In this document: in pieces, positions 62,540 to 64,000 of the stretch | How the letters are laid out: every line of letters starts with the position of its first letter | How positions within the stretch are numbered: position 1 is the first letter of the stretch | NCBI GenBank assembly: GCA_946902875.1 | Contig: OX336355.1 | Span: forward strand, 18,571,347-18,635,346 | DNA length: 64,000 bases | DNA from: Nematopogon swammerdamellus | Taxonomy: Eukaryota > Arthropoda > Insecta > Lepidoptera > Adelidae | Reading direction: 5' to 3' | Made by a program: the position numbers and the translations under genes | Notes under the pieces: model-generated | Databases searched by the model: none | Seen by the model: the letters and a program-made list of their open reading frames with translations, nothing else | Told to the model about the DNA's origin: nothing

Positions 62540-63299
62540 CATAATCATTTGGCATATCCAAATTTGCGTTGCGGTGTACAGTAGCAGGCTAGCCTTTATG
62601 GGGAAAAGTGGTTTCAGGTTATGTTTAATTTTGCGCGCGCGGTAACTCTTTCAATTGGCTGTCACTCAAACAAAGCAGCTGATATAACGGTTTTTTAGTT
62701 TGTCCAAATTGAGTTCTTTGCATCCCCTACCAATGTTAACCCTGCGATATTTTTTGTCGGTTGTTCTTCGTGGGTGCAATCGAACCGGATAGAACAAATT
62801 GTGACAAGTTCGAGTGCAGTCTATCTGATCTGTGAATAAATAATACAATACAATAAATAGTTCTTTGTATTTTATTCTCTTTTCTGGAAACATTTTTAAC
62901 ATAATTATTTCTATTTCGGACTTATATGATAACGTTTTTAAAATCTAAGAAAAATAATGTTCACCGTGGCCGTCAATTTGAAAAATTCATGGGAACCGTG
63001 AATCTTGTTTTTAGCATAGTTAAATCTTAAATTGCAATGAAAACCCAGGAGCTGCACCATGTTCGTGTCGGTCAAATCGTTTTCTCTCTAGCTAATGAAC
63101 AAGGTAATTAGTTACACATGCGCCGGCGCGGGGAAGACGAGCGGTTTCCCAGCTAAGCCAAGAGATCAGGCTTCGATACCCGCGCGCACGGAACATAGCG
63201 TGCCGGCGGCCGGCCCGGCTCTTAGAGATGAGTTCTGAGGTGTTGGAAGTGCTAGTTGAACACTTTTTTCTAAATTATCCGGTATTTATTTTTATAGAA
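62540..63299. other. No recognised feature
   Basis: Non-coding; a tRNA-like B box (GGCTTCGATACCC) near 63170 is isolated. Confidence 0.4.
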
Positions 63300-63356
63300 A
63301 GCGCGACATGTCGAACAGAGTCACCCATAAGGTGTGTAACGACGCCCATGGACAAT
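63300..63356 (-). pseudogene. LINE-delta 3' tail scrap
   Basis: GCGCGACATGTCGAACAGAG, ACCCATAAGGTG and GACGCCCATGGAC are the reverse of the LINE-delta terminus. Confidence 0.7.
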
Positions 63357-63396
63357 TAATTTTATTGCAGTTTTAGGTAGTACATTTTTATATAAA

Positions 63397-63452
63397 ATTT
63401 GTGACGAACTCAATTGTACCGCTGCAGCGGTACAATTGAGTTCGTCACAAAT
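63397..63452. repeat. 56-bp perfect palindrome
   Basis: Left half starts ATTTGTGACGAACTCAATTG, right half ends with its complement, centre CTGCAG at 63422-63427. No mismatch and no loop. Confidence 0.97.
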
Positions 63453-64000
63453 GATCCAGCCACGGCAAGGGACTAATAGTTGACCATGTTCTAACTTAAG
63501 CAATAATATAGTACACTCAAAATAATAAATACAGTTTTGTGCATATGAAATAACAATTAAAACTAGAACAAATTAAAATAACACATTAAAATAACTACCA
63601 TCAATAGAATTGTCAAATTACTTAGTCAAACCATTTAAAAAAGAAATAGGTACATTTAAATAGTTAAGTACACTAATCTGTTGAGCCGCTCCCTAGTTAC
63701 ATACATACGAAGAAACGAAGGCAGAACTTTTTGAATTTGTGACATTTTTCCATACGGAACCCTTAAAATTAACTGACCAGCCACCGCCAAATCTAGCTGA
63801 TTTAATTCATTAGTAAAGTGAAATTAAAAGTCTTGCGTGTCGCGCCCCCCGGCGGCAATCGGTGGCGCGACGCGGCGCCGGGGCAACTTCCGGTGGTCGC
63901 TTATCGCGAATGGATGAATGAGATTGCACGTGGTAATCTGTTGCATGTATGTACTGCTAACCGGGGTACGTACTGTAGATAGACTTTTTACCGCATTTTA
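63453..64000. other. No recognised feature
   Basis: AT-rich to ~63830 with a possible repeat-F end (CATACGGAACCCTTAAAA) at ~63751, then a CG-rich patch 63840-63900. Confidence 0.4.

Overview
This window is eukaryotic, AT-rich, and almost certainly from a lepidopteran insect (moth or butterfly). The evidence is the repeat complement: tRNA-derived SINEs, RTE-type LINE 3' ends coding the EAYVQQW motif and ending in GATGAT, a restriction-endonuclease-type LINE of the R4/Dong kind, many CR1/jockey-like LINE ends, a mariner pseudogene and hAT elements with 8-bp target duplications. I find no convincing host gene. The only long intact reading frame is a 796-codon reverse transcriptase (4897-7287, minus). 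All other protein signals are broken transposon pieces.

The dominant theme is a set of modular short retroposons. I use these names throughout. H1 is an ~80 bp head with a GTGGGGC/GCCCCAC hairpin. H2 is a head in which a tRNA-like A box, a ~44 nt piece of 5S rRNA and a tRNA-like T-arm/B box are nested. H3 is a Leu/Ser-tRNA-like head. A shared ~75 bp body (centred on ACTAGGTGGTAGG and GGTTGGTACCACCG) joins these heads to tail T1 (ends GTGTCAGTTTCCAT-polyA) or T2 (ends CCGGATTACAT-polyA). SINE-A = H2-body-T1, sometimes preceded by H1. SINE-B = H3-body-T2. SINE-C = H1-body-T1. Family D = H1 plus an unrelated hairpin-rich 3' part ending in (TATG)n. T2 resembles the 3' end of a CR1/jockey-like LINE in the same window (LINE-alpha) and T1 resembles that of another (LINE-beta), suggesting which LINEs mobilise which SINEs.

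Layout: 1-4050 SINE and LINE fragments with a nested LINE insert; 4053-4747 two tandem palindromes, one split by a SINE; 4764-7287 the intact-RT LINE; 7300-9320 nested SINE/LINE/MITE layers; 9750-11600 a fold-back region with two inverted-repeat systems; 11700-17020 a run of SINE-A/C copies; 17300-22500 a hAT-like end, a mariner pseudogene and a full SINE-B; 22980-24290 a dead R4/Dong-like LINE; 24360-33320 mixed SINEs, a complete MITE and a long minus-strand CR1/jockey fragment; 34083-34172 a CRE-like cluster; 37575-39916 a 36-copy, 65-bp satellite that becomes dimeric at its right end and abuts a hAT element; 40900-44120 a full composite SINE and a 1.64-kb hAT element with a CpG-rich core; 44600-59560 further SINE/LINE ends, small tandem repeats and an inverted-repeat element; 60345-61430 a dead LINE split by a second copy of the CpG-type hAT; the last 2 kb holds two near-perfect or perfect palindromes.

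These are mobile and repetitive sequences layered on each other, not a cooperating pathway. Nesting gives relative ages in several places. Family assignments come from recognising motifs and comparing copies within the window; no database search was possible.
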